From assembly GCA_964020975.1 (NCBI GenBank), contig OZ026619.1, positions 91,306,962-91,370,961 on the forward strand: a DNA stretch of 64,000 nt, in the 5' to 3' direction. The DNA is from Hermodice carunculata. Taxonomy: Eukaryota > Annelida > Polychaeta > Eunicida > Amphinomidae. Positions within the stretch are counted from its first letter, which is position 1, and every line of letters begins with the position of its first letter. Made by a program: the position numbers and the translations under genes. Positions 35,598-49,500 of the stretch are shown piece by piece. The notes under the pieces were generated by a model. That model was not told the origin of the DNA. It saw only the letters and a list, made by a program, of their open reading frames with translations, and searched no databases.

Positions 35598-38500
35598 TAA
35601 AGATACCAGAGGGACTGACTATTCAATAAGGGAATGGTTCACATTCGGATCTGTAAACACAAGGTTTGAGCTCTATCAGTGTCTCCATCCTCACCTTTAT
35701 CTCGGCCTCGTTACTCGTTACAATACAGGCAGTGATACGGTTTCCACTAGGTGACGTCATTTTATTACCACTCACACTCGCTTATTTCAGAGCCCGTGTC
35801 TGACCGACCGAAATTCAATGTATGAGCAAAGCAAGAATTAAGTTCATGATCATTGCCTATACAAGGGAAAAATGGGCGTGTTACAATTCTATGTATCAAC
35901 CATATCACACTTCAGCTTTACAACTGTGTGAAATAGAAATAGCTTGGGCCTAACAAATCATTTGAAGATATGTAATCAACACGTAAAGTTGCGTGCAAAT
36001 AGCAATATAATTCCAGGTGACTGGTATAATCTTGCCAGACGACTTTTCACACTTGAATGGCAGTTCACTTACTTGTAAAATTCTAGGTTAAGTTTCGTTG
36101 ACATGGGTACATGACGTATCCAGACATGCTCATCTTTTTCCACTTGTGACTGCAGGCTCATAAACGATGTATTCATTTGAAGTATTTCATTCCTTATTGC
36201 CAAGTTGTATTTTAGAGTGGATACAACTTTTTCTGATGGATTCGTCAAATTTACTATCTTTATATTTGCTAGCCATTCCGTTGTTATTTTCTGTATTCCG
36301 GATAACAATAAAGGTAATTTATTGCTTTGCGCTAGCAGATCATGAGCCATTCTAATATTGACTTCGTCTATTCGTCTGTATTTACTGAATGCATTTATGT
36401 AATAATAACTGGAAAAGATAAAGTCTTTCAGTCTGTCAAACATACTCCGCCATGCATTCTTGATTGCAATGGTGTGATTAGATACTTGTGAACCAGACAA
36501 ATGGAAATCTTCTAAAATACTCTTCGTTTGCAAAAGTCTCATTACAACTGAATTTAATCCATTGCTAATATTGGCCATGACGTCGATGTAGTACTTATCA
36601 ACACTGAGTAAAAGCATCCATTCTTGGAGGAAGATCGCCTCTTTGTAGTGCACTTTAAATTTTTCGCTTGTGGGTGACAGGGCAACTTGCTGCAGCACTA
36701 TCGGCGACAAGGGACTTGCAGTAATGGTGGTATCGTACTGGTCATAGTTGCACGCAGGCGAACACAGGCAGTAATCGGAGTAATTTCGTAGTGACGGAAA
36801 TTTCTCTACAACAAAAGCGACGGAAAGATTGAACAGGCTGCAAAGAAAATATTTGACTGGGGTGCTTGAGTTCCCGTTTTATGGACAGCGCCTTAAGTGC
36901 CAATTACAGTTTTCTTGCCTAGCAATGGACTTGTTAAGAGAGTGTACACTGCATTTTATGTTGCCAAGGTCCCACTCGGCACAGATGTTCCTTGGGCCAA
37001 AATATAAAAATAAAATCTAGAAAAAAAATAAAATAAAAATAAAAATCCGAAGAGACACTTTGCCTCTGTGCTCAGACTCACCTAATTAGCATATATTATG
37101 CTAATTAGCACCTGAAAGAAAGAGGCAAGTAACTTGTTAACAAGGAAACAGAAGGAAATGTGAATTGTCACGACTGGCTTATTTGATTGTCAGGAATATC
37201 ATGTTTGGGGTTATTTTGACAATTGGCTGGCGTTTTGACCTTCAAATCCAAGATGGCCACTGGATCTTTCCGTTTCCGAATGCCCCCACCACTTCAGGGG
37301 TGGACGACTGAGCTCTGGCATTGCATTGGTGAAAGAACGTCATTAATACCACTTAAGGACCTCTCATTAGCATAGATTATGCTAATTAGCACGTAAAATA
37401 AGGCAGTACATGTTATTAGTTTTGGTACAGAAGAGAATGTGTGAATAGTCGCAACTGGCTGATTTCAGGCACAGGAATCCATATTGGGGGCCAGTTTGAC
37501 AATTGGCAGCTATTTAGATCCTTGGAAACAAGTATTGCCTCTGTATATTTTCTTTACTTCCGGTATCATGCACCACTAATAATAACACACTTTATTTCTT
37601 TAATGACAAGTGAAAAAACTAGCTAGAGTTTATGTTAATATCTCTGCTGAGAGTACACTATTTTTGACATGTACTAGCTAGAAGCATGTTTTAATAATAA
37701 AAATATATCATTATTAAACAATGTGTTCCAAGTTGGGGTTGGGAGACCCAGTTCTGGCATTGCATTGGTAATAAATATTGTTCATAGTGCAAGGCAAATG
37801 AAAATCTGCATTTAACTCATATAGAACCTGCGTGGTGGCATGAAACTACTGGGGTGCATGGTTTCCTGGAACTTATTTCTGGTGCTGCATGTGCGAAAGG
37901 GAGCGATTTGTGGTTTAAAACTTATAGAAAATCAAGATGAAATAAATTCATGAATACTGACCACATATTACACAACTGTCTTTCACACCATAAACGAGAC
38001 ATGGAACAGGTGATTTAACATCAAATTAAACACAAATCAGTAAGAAGCAAAGTTAATTTTCCATGAATACACTAGAAAATAATGAAATCAAAATTGGCAC
38101 TGGTGTTTTGTTGTCAGATGATTCACGTAGGAAAAGAATCGCCAGAAATGGTTACATTATCAAATTGCACATGAATTATATTTACAAAAACTCAGGACAT
38201 ATGGTCCTTGTCTGAATTAAACTAAGGTGTCATGTCTTGAGAAATATGCAAATAAATTTTGTCAAAATGCCCAAAACATGTAAACAGTGTTTAACAGTGT
38301 TATATACACATTTGAGGGGCTTGCACAGATTGAGGTGTGGCTATTTAACTGTTCTTACCATGATTTTAAAATCATGTTTGTTCATTAACTTGTTGTGGAC
38401 ATCCACCCTTACACCCACAGAGTGTTATACATAACTCCCGGTTTATGCAACAACCACATGGGTGTCAACATTGACTCAAACAAGCACACATTGCCGGTTG

Positions 38501-41500
38501 GGGTTACTTCCTGGAGATGGTTGGAAGTGTGATGTAAACTGGCAGTGGGGCAGTGTCAAGGGCCTCCTGTTTTCCCAATCAAGGGTGGCATCTTTTTTTC
38601 CCAGGAGTATATATGTGAGGCTGCCTTTTTTTATTTCCAGTTAGAAGAGTTCTACATTCTTGCTTCAGTCGTAATTACAACTCAGGAACTAGTAATAATT
38701 ACCTCGTAATTACGAGATAGTAACTCGCAATTACGAGATTGAAAAGTAATGTTGGGTTGCCATCAAGGAACTACCATAGAAGGCACATTCTGAGGAAAAA
38801 TTCGTATCTGCAAATTAGACGATAAATCAAATCATTTCGAAAATGTTAAAAATTAGTTCCCAGATGTGTCTTATCATTGAAGAAAGCATTAGGCTCTTGT
38901 TCTACGCAACAGAATATAATTTTCATTCGTTAGTGTGACTTACCCATCTGTTTGATCACACAGGTCAGCATTTGGTTTGCAGTACAATATTTTGCCTCGC
39001 CTGCATGATAAAATTGCATAAATCAAGGATAAAGATTATGCAGTTTTAAAGAAATATGCCCTTTTCGTTTGTTCTTAAAAAATGTCTTATTTGATATATC
39101 ATTTGAGTATAGGTAGTTTTATTCAATGTTCAATAAGGTGTCTTTACGTCCAGGTATAAGAAGTAACAATTCACACATTATTTGGTACATTACTGTAAAA
39201 ATGACCTTTAATCTATATTCCATAATTAAAGTGTTGCTTATGCAGCCCATTGTCCAATCTTACATTTTTATTTTATTGAATATAGGATCCTTTTATTATT
39301 GTTTCAACATGTGTATGTAAGTGGTAATTTGTAACGCCATTGTATATATTTTTCTGGAAGAGCATGGGGAATGGGAGTCATGGTCGATTCGGAGGTCTCA
39401 ATTTTATATATACTCATTGGCTCATACTCCTTCCTGATAATTCCGCCCATGTGACTGAATTTAGAACGATATAATAATGATTTCACCACTGCATTTTGTT
39501 GCAGTAGCAGAATGACTAACGCACCGACAGGGTGCCAAAAAATCCAACAATCAATACTCAAGCTCTACCCCTTTCTCTAAAATCTAGTTGCCGATATCCT
39601 AAAAGAGTACCTTAATCTTCGAATGATGCTGTGGTTTCTAATATTAATGTTTCTTCCTCTTTCTTTCACGCAAGCTGCTGACACTAATTTTGTCAGTAAC
39701 AAAGGCTGTTACCACTTTGACGCACCGCCAATGGTCGCCGTATGAAATCTATAAGCACTGTCATGTTGCAAGTATATAGGCAAGGGATTCGTGTTCCTGA
39801 CTAACTGCATGATATACGTTTCCTATCAGAAGCATCGTCACGACAGTCGTCCCTTCACTTTGACCCCCAGAAAACAGGATAGTTATTGTCACTCCCTTTG
39901 TTGACTGAATACATGACCCTTATTTTAACCGCACCATTTCAATATATTTCATGGTATTTTCAAACACTCTCCAATAGGAGTCTTTAGTTGCAGTGTAATG
40001 CGCGACACATATAAATACAGATTACAATACTACAACACAAACGTGGACGCGACATTACATTAGAGACACAAATGCGTCTTATTTTACATTTTACAAAAAA
40101 AATTACCGAAATATGAAAGTTAACTTTACAAAAAGTCAAGCGAGTAATCAGAAGTCCGAGTCAAGAGTATGTATTTATTATGATTTGCCTCGAATTTTTT
40201 AAGTTTCATTTCAATATTACCCCAAATTCCAAATGAGTGGATCATTACATTTCGTCACTGAACGAGTTTATCTTCCAAAGTTAAATATCTGAAGTAAGCT
40301 AATATTTTTTCTGGCTTCATCGAACATCTGACAATATAAAACATAATAAATTTCATCGTCAACCTCACAACCCAAGTCACATTTTCCTTCACCCACTGGT
40401 ACTTAGGCTGTGTCTACCTTTGCATATATTTAAATTGCGCTGATTCTAATTTGAGTTAAATTTCTTTTTTCATTTATGTGGTGGGGTTTTTGATTGAGTA
40501 CCAGTTTTTACATAAACTTTGCCTTATTTTTACCATATGGAAATATTCTGAGGTCACTTAATATTGCAATATTACATGTTGTAGACTTTATTCCCAGAAT
40601 GTATTCAGAAAACATAAATATAACTTTTGAAGCTCAGTTTTAAAGTAACCTGATATATTTTTCTGACCGATGCAGTTTCTAGGAGAACGTATGCATCCGA
40701 TCTTTCGTACCCCTAAAAAATCGGAAGTCCTAATGACACATAGGGGCGATTACCTGGATGAAATATTCATGACTCCAACAGTTTCCATTATATTCCATTT
40801 CAATACCGAGGTATGTATTTTTATCTACTAATTTGTAATTCCTCATTACCAATAAAAATCGTCTTAGATTTTTGCGTAACTTAATACATATGACAACTTT
40901 TGATGTTTCCAAATTAACATTCAAGTTCCAATTATTACAAGATTCATTTATCCAAACAACATTGCAACCCACATTCGCTTCTTTACAATTTAACTCCTGC
41001 CGGCTCAAAATCAAAGCGTCCACATGTTAATTGCTGTTTCACGTTTTTACTGAAACATTTTGTTCATAGAAAATTTTTTTGCTAAGAATTGTAGATCAAA
41101 CCTGTTATGATGGCTCGCCTCAGGCCACAGATTTTCCTTTGCAGCGGCTTGCCCCCCCCCCCCCCCATTTCCATTCAATATTTGAAAACACGACTGAGGT
41201 TCTCTTTCAATTCAGACAAATATATAGACATAAATATATTTAGTTCCTAGTAATTCAATGATGTTTTCATCATACAAAAGTTTTACTAATTTGTAATAAT
41301 GTCTTAATGACGGCATTTCATGGCCAGCAACTAAATCCAGCATGAATCCCCAGCCCATCAGCACCTTAACCTTATGGTTATAATTTCGGGAAAGCAAAAT
41401 CATATTCTACATATATCGCGCATTTGAATACACGATATTTTGTGTTTTTCTGATCCAGCAAAAGGTTTTCCTTGAAACATACTAGGATATACATGCACGA

Positions 41501-44500
41501 GATTTAGTGGAAAATTTTGGGGCTTTTTGGTTCAACTTTTTGACGGGACATTTTAATTGTAAATCATTATTATCATTAAGACAAGACTGTTATAATTAGC
41601 ACTGGACCCATGCAAATTTATGTTTGATTAAAAAACCAGCATTTTCTTCATTTTCACGTATGATGCCCAAATAGAGGGATTTCACGAAAGTTAATGTTAA
41701 TATGTAAGCTTCATCCTGTCTATCTATGTAATTTGTTTGATGTAAATAAATTCCATTTTCATGAAACATAACAGCATATATACAATCACATGGTAAAAAG
41801 TTGCCTATGGGAAACTAGAAAAGTGTTCATGGGACACAGATATCCCCACCTACTATTATTTATATGGCCACATAGAAACAGTAATGGGTATCAGAGAAAA
41901 ACCTAGCTAAAATGAAAAAAAAGGGTAATAAAAGCAAAGTTTATGTGACTGCATGAAACTGAAGAAACCTTGACCCGGTCTCTGTGCGTTGTGGTAAGGT
42001 CAACGCAAACCTTTAAATTTCAGCCGATGATGCTGTTTCTCCCTTCTGGGCACTATTGTAAAGGTAACTGGATGTGAGGTGGATAATGGCAATTTCAATC
42101 AAATAATGGGCGCTTTACAGTCACACAGACAAAGATACAGACAAATAAAACAGCAAGTCCATGTCTTCATATACTGCATAACAACCTGTTCAGTTCATAA
42201 CTGTATGTCAGATAGATTTAGAGATATGCATGGTAAAAATTTTATGTCAGACATAGAAAGGGATATAGTAATTTTCCGTAAATCAAGGGTGCTGTACAGA
42301 TACACAGATAGACAAATTCCAGTGTGCACATTTCCATATTCTGAAAACAATCATTTTGAGTTTTAAGCTGCGGGTCAAATAGGTTGGGCTATATGCACGA
42401 CACAGGTTTTATGTCGGATATGGGTAGATAGATGAAAGTCATTTACAGAAAATCAGTGGGGACACAGACACAGAGACAGAGGCAGACACAACCAAAAACA
42501 CAGGTACATATTTTTATATACCGGTACTGATTAATTATGCTGTCTTGTCTCACGACTGTAGGTCAAATAGGTTTGCACGCATGCACGATACAAGTTTCAT
42601 GTTGGATAAAGGGGCGGGAAAACGGACAAATGGATGGAAAAGGGCAAATGTATATAAAAACATAGAAAATGTAGTATACTCCTTTGGTAGAATCCGCATA
42701 TATTTTAATCGAAACCTGACTTTGATCATACAGTTGAAATAAAATTGCTTGATCTTAGAGTACTCCATTCTAGGTCTGTATTCAAAATCCATGATTAACA
42801 ACGCAATTTTTGTAATGAATGTTCACAATAACTAAGTGAATTGTGCTAATTCTCCACTTGATCTAGTTTTAGTTTTTTTTATATCAGCAATAAAGTTTGA
42901 AGTAATTTGAAATTAAGTTCTATTCAAGAAACTTTAATATTGATTAAATTAAAGATTTGATGAAAACTATTTGTGAATATGACATGACAATTGGTCATTG
43001 GAATATGTAGAGTAATAAAATTGTGAGTTTGGCAGATGAGTTACCAACAAAGCTAATTGTTGGGGTCATTTGTCATCATGGACGTAAAAAATTAAGAGAA
43101 AGAAAGAAAGACGCACTTGTTCTTTTTTGTAGCGAAATATGTAGAAGATATCCAAAATTATGGGAATATTCTTAACTTATAGTTGGACTATCAGCAACTG
43201 CAGTAGAAGATATCCAAAATTATGGGAATATTCTTAACTTATAGTTGGACTATCAGCAACTGCACGTTAGTGAAAGTTAAGCTAAATCGGTAGTATACCA
43301 TTCATGTATAATCCTCGGCAACCACACTGGGAGATAATATAGTGTGATGTACAGTTCATTAAACAGCTCCTCAATGATGATGTTTTGCTGCAGTTCCCAT
43401 ACGGCTCAGGCAATAGAACAACCTGTAAATGAGAAATGCGTGAACTAGTACAAGAAGCATTTTTCTATGTAACAGCGTACAAATTCCAGTGTAGAGATTA
43501 CCATGTACAGATTTAAGAGTGAGATGAGTGCACAAAAATTTCAGATCAGTTGTCCGGCTTCTTTTTGTGTATACCGAATCATGGACCTGAGGAATGAGCG
43601 CATACGGAGAGAAAGTGGTATGGGAAATTTGATCATCAGGATTGAGTTATTGCTGTTTCTGTTTAGAGCAATTAGTGATCTTACACTGTGCCAAATCTTG
43701 CTGCTTAATTTGTTGTCATTATATGCGAAAATTAAGCACAAAATGTTGGTTCTTCAGGCATCAAATAACACGTCCTTGAAGTTTATTTTAACAAATGCTA
43801 ATTCGACTGTCAATCATCTGTGACGTTTCAAAAACGTCACTGGAGCGTGTGGAACAGGGCATGGTCTCCTTGTTGCTCAGCTGTAAACACAGCGGATACG
43901 CACGCACTAATGCACAATGTTCCATTCAAAAGTGTATGAGAAAGACGATCAATGATGGGGAAGAGGAACGAAAAAAAAAAGAAGTAAATTGAAAGCTATC
44001 TTGTTTGGTGGTGAAGAAGTGTTGTCATGCTAGAGCCAGGTTGCACAAAAAAATGAATGTTGTTGGGTGAGCATACATTTACTCTGCGCCCTGAACACAT
44101 TTCCTGTACAAAATTATTATCAAGGTTTAAATAAATTGATTTACAGTATACATTGACAAGGGCGAGTTGCAGCCCGGGGCCCCCGAGATATGTCACTGAG
44201 CCGCAAGGTGATGATCATACTCACAGGCGGGTGAAGCTTTCCTTGAGTCTCATTGGCGCGCCGCTTGCAGCGCCACCCACTCGTTGTAGACAGTATAACA
44301 TATAGAAAGGTGTGGAGGCTTTCTCGGCCTTCAACATAAACCGTGTTCGTCGCGCTGCTTGCAGCGCCACACACTCGTTGTGGACAGTATAAACATATAA
44401 AAAGGTATGAAGGTTCTCTTGGCTTTGCACATACATGGTATTGTTCCAGGAAAAAGAAAACACATTTTCGAGCACGTTTTGTCAACACAAAACTACACTC

Positions 44501-46481
44501 GATCTTCTGATCTCTCTGCCTACAAAGCCATGTCAATTCGCAGTTTTTTTTTAACGCGATGGTTTGCTAAATTAACTTGTGTTCCATGCACCTCGGGGCT
44601 CAAAATTATCACGTTTGTCAAATAACTTAAACATCAATTCACCATTATCTATATATACACGTCACTATATCTAAAAATCAACATTCTATGTCATTTTCTA
44701 TACTTCTCTTAATTCAAAATAATCACAGTATATTTGTGAAATGTATTCTCGAAATAGAGCAATATCTTTTAACAAGATAGTATACACCATGGGTGTGGTG
44801 ATAATACCAGCTCATTTACCCACAACATCCAATTTTGAACACAGAAAGCATATAAGGTATTGACGAAACATGACATTTAATTGCATGCCTGTGCACCCTG
44901 AAGTATGACTTCCTCCTTTGAAATAGTTCAAGTTCACACATTAAATTGTTTTCTGCATCATGGTCATTTTGATTATAAGTCTCCGGACAGGCAAATATAC
45001 TGTCAATTTTTGCAGGTCATCACGTGTTGTTCATATGCCTTTTTAGCTCAGCTGATCTTTTGAGAGGGTCTGTCATCCATCGTCCCTTCGTCCACAATTC
45101 ACATTTTCAACTTCTACTCCAAAACCATCAACCAGACTCACTTTAAACTTGGTGGGGATGTGCTTTGGGTGGGTCTCTACCATGTTTGTTAAAATGGCTA
45201 CGCTTCATTGATTTTTGGATTTTTATTATTATTGTTCTTTTTTGGGGCAAATCTAAAAAACTGCGAAACCGCTGACCCAATTGCTTTGTTATCACACAGG
45301 AACAAATCTGGGGGCTCCTAGCTCTGGATTTGTTCAGCAGATGGCACTGCATGTTTTTCCTATTTTTATGATTTTTGTGTGATATGCTTTTTTTGACTTC
45401 TTCTCGAGAACCTTCAATTAGATTAAGCTGAAACGTGGTAGATATGTTCCTGGTGGAAGGGTAAAAAAAATCCTTTTTTTTCGCAACTGCTCACCCAATT
45501 GATATGAGATGACACAAGAACACTCCAAGGGACTGCTAATTGTTCACCAGGTGGTTTTGCAATTTTTTTTTATGAATTCTTGTGTTTTTGATACTTGTGA
45601 CTTCTTCTCCAGATCTGTTACTCAGGTTAAGTTGAAACTTTGTGGATATATTACCTTGTGAACTGGGCAAGCAAAGATAGCATTTCTGTGGATTCCTGAT
45701 TTTAACATTTTTTTTTTCAATTCGGGTACTTATCGATAAATGCGCCTTTTCTCTTGCTTACTATACAAGTCAATGGACATTCTAATGGCAATTCACATTT
45801 TGGACTTGTCTAAAGAATCTGCCTTTCAGATTCACTTTAAACGTGGTGGCAATGTTCCTTGAGTGGGTCTTTACCATGTTTGTTCAAATGGTCACGATCC
45901 ATTATTTTTTGGATTTTTTATGGATTGTTTCGAAAATGTTTAAAAAAGTTTGAATAGAAAAGTTTAACATGGGAATTTCTTGTAATGGTTACCACTTATA
46001 TAAAAACTCGACAGCACTTTCAGACCTGTATCCACTATCGGCGCAACCTTATCCACTGAGCTTCGTCCTTAAAGCAGTGGGGCGCTTGGGACTCAGCCTA
46101 GTGCTGACCCTTTTTTCATTGCCTCAGGGCGACTTCTATGTCTGATACAAAATCCTAATTCTGAGGTTTACAAGTGGTCACTATTTGGCGTTGTATTTAC
46201 ATTTTGAGGTAATGCTCACTCTGGAAAAGTTAGATATTGTGCATTACATTCATTCCACAAATTAACCTTCCCTTAACATTGGTCATACATATATTATGGA
46301 TGCTACGTCTTCAAAATATCCTATAGACTTGGCTGCCATTGTGAAAATAGTGAGTTTTTCACCTAATGCCAATGGTTTGTAAATGAGCACTGGGACGATC
46401 TGGCCGAGTGGGGGTGGGAAGAGGGTCATGATATATGAAACCAAAAGTATGTATTTTGCAATTATTTCAGAGCATCAATGA

Positions 46482-46548
<67 letters not shown>

Positions 46549-49500
46549 TAATTAAATAAATAAATATATATATATATATATATATATACTGTGGGTGCAA
46601 TTCACTTTGATTTCCAAATCAAGTGTACTTTTGTGAGACTGTCCCCCAAATAAATGCATTAATTGCGCAATGCTCAAAATGGCGCTTGAGCATGCCGTGT
46701 CGCATTTGGATTTGTCACTAACTGCTTCAGACACAACTGAGCTGGCAGATTAAAGTAAAGATAGTAAGTCAAATTTTAAAGTACTTTAACGACCATTTGC
46801 CCTGGTAACTCGGAAAAGAGACACCTGGAAGCGTGCTGAAAACACATTGCCATGAATCACTGTGATTTTCCTTCCCCCCAATGCATTGCGCCATGTTTAA
46901 AATGGCGCTCAACGTGTTTGCATGCGTCTCTTCCTGTTGCATTTGGATTTATAACTTAAGATGATTACTGCTTCAGACACAACCGAGAATAAAGTTAAGA
47001 TTGTAAGTCATCTTTTAAAAAAACGTTGGTGACCGTTTGCTCTGGTAACTCGGAGAACGGACACCTGAAACCTAGCAATACTAGATACCGACACAGGACC
47101 CATCATGGTTACATACAGCCATATGATTTTTCCACAGCAAAAGTTGACCGTTCAAACAAGTTGAAATAAAATGCTGTGTTAGTGTTGACTTTACTTCAAA
47201 ATAACGGCACACTTTGGCCAGCTTTTCTGTCAACTTTGTCTTACAACTTGGTTACGGTTGAATTGATTCAACCATGTCAAAGCAAGATACTCGAAACTCC
47301 CCAAAATGCACAATGATCCAATTCACAACTTTTCGGGGGGGGGGGGCGGCAATATCCTCAGACCCTCGCCCCTTCAATTTGTTACCTGGGCACAGCCGAG
47401 GGCACTTGTTATAACCTAAATAATTTTGGTCAGAATTGTGCCAAACTTGGTAGGGATGTACCTTTTATAGGTGTCTACCTATTTTGTGCAAATGGTGATT
47501 CTCCAGTGATGTTTGGACCTTGACCTCATTCCCAAATGTCACAGAACAACTGACACTGACTTCTAGAAATTTACTGTTGACTTGACAACTTAAGGTCTGT
47601 TTTGAGTTTGGACCTTGATGTTGCACATGTTAATTTTTCTCTGTGAAGGCAGTACATGAGTGACCTGGACCCCATTTCTTGGGTCACAGTGCAACATAAA
47701 TGAATTTTACTCTTCATTATAATTTGAGAACTACTTAAACTGGAACATCAATGTTGCACATGTTAGTGTTCTATAAAGGTCAGAGCTGCTCAGAACATGG
47801 GTGACCTTGATCCTATCCCAAGTTCACAGCGCTGCAAGTGTGATGAATGTCTACGTCAGCTGAGTATGGGCTGTTGACACCGCCCTCTTATTGTATATTA
47901 TGTTGATATGCCATTTTTTTGTTATTTTGAGGGTGTGTCCCTTATAACTGGTACCCCAGCATTAGAATTTGCAACCGAGTATGCGAACCTGAAAATATCC
48001 AATTATCCACTAATCTTGTAAAGTTATATAAACTGTATTCTCTGCTTGTAAACCCTCGATTCCAACAGAAATGGTTAATATAAAATCGATGATGGCAATA
48101 TAGTGTGATGAGACATATAACTATTGCGTTTTTGTCAATAACCATTCACTGCAGTGGTTTCCAAGGATTCAAATCTGGGCAAAGTAACAAAAGGTATTAC
48201 AGTGTTTTTAAGTGTGAGACACATTGAATGCAGATGCACATAACACCCCATCTTATGAAATGATGGTTTTCCGAAATACCTTTTTAACGGCCAGAGAAAT
48301 GCTCGTTGTCATACCGGGAGCTATATCTAATCCATAATCTTTCACCTGTGTAGCATTTTCATCCTGGTCATGCACAAGTATTTTCAGTCCAGCAGTATGC
48401 AGAATGCCAATCATGTACTCGTACAACTCTACGTTCACACTCAACTGCAGAGCTGACGTAGCACCTGTGGTATTTGAAGAAATCAAGTTACAAGATACAA
48501 TTTGTATAATTGATTTTCTCACAACAGGCTTACTTATAGATAATAGGTAAAGGCAACAAGGTATTTACAGCAAGTGAACATTGTCATTATGATTATGTAA
48601 AAATTTCATACATCTAGCATGTTTGTTTTTGTATGTATGTACCGATGACAGATACAATAAACCCATTTAGAACAAAGATAGACTCCGACTACGGCAAATA
48701 TAGGCTGGCATAATATTTGAAGACTTCTGTACAACTTCCACCACACATGCCACATATGATTGGCAAAAACAAAAATATCGACATTCGATTGCATCAACAA
48801 TTTTTAGATGTTTCTTTAAAGCACATTATAGTGGCAATACGTTTATGGAACCCTTTCATAGTTTGGTCAGTTACAGCCTGTATAAATATGATGTTTTGGA
48901 ATAAAGTGTTGACAGTAAGGTCCAACAACCGTCAATTGAAAAGTGTGCATATGCTGGTATCGTATAATCCGAAAAATGAGTGAAATGAGGGATGATACTT
49001 GGCAAACCTGCCTGATGCTTAAAAGTAATCACTTTGTGGAATTCGCGTGTATCTTATTGGTTCCTTCCTGATAGAAAACATAGAATTGTACTTGTATATA
49101 ATTAGGTGCTAATGAATAAATATCAGTTTTTTTCTGTCTGCTTTTTTGCCTGGTTATACAATACGATGTCCTAAAATTAACATGCAAATAAAATTGTACT
49201 GTAAAACAAACACAAAAGTTTTATAATTTTTCAATCAGTGTTTTCATGTCAAATAAAGCTTTCTAGAACGGTTCATACCCACCAGCACTTTGAACTGTCA
49301 TCGGGTTTTTGCGGTCGCCATTGAAGGTATAGCATTGCCCCACGTCCGTAGATACACTTGTAAAGTTTTCTGGCCCACAGGACAATCGCTTCCATCTGCA
49401 GCTGTTATCAAACGATGGTTGATTGTATGGAACATGGTGAATTGTAAATTATATGTTTATAAATGTTTGTGTTTACTGATAAGCTGTTGTTTCTCCGTAG

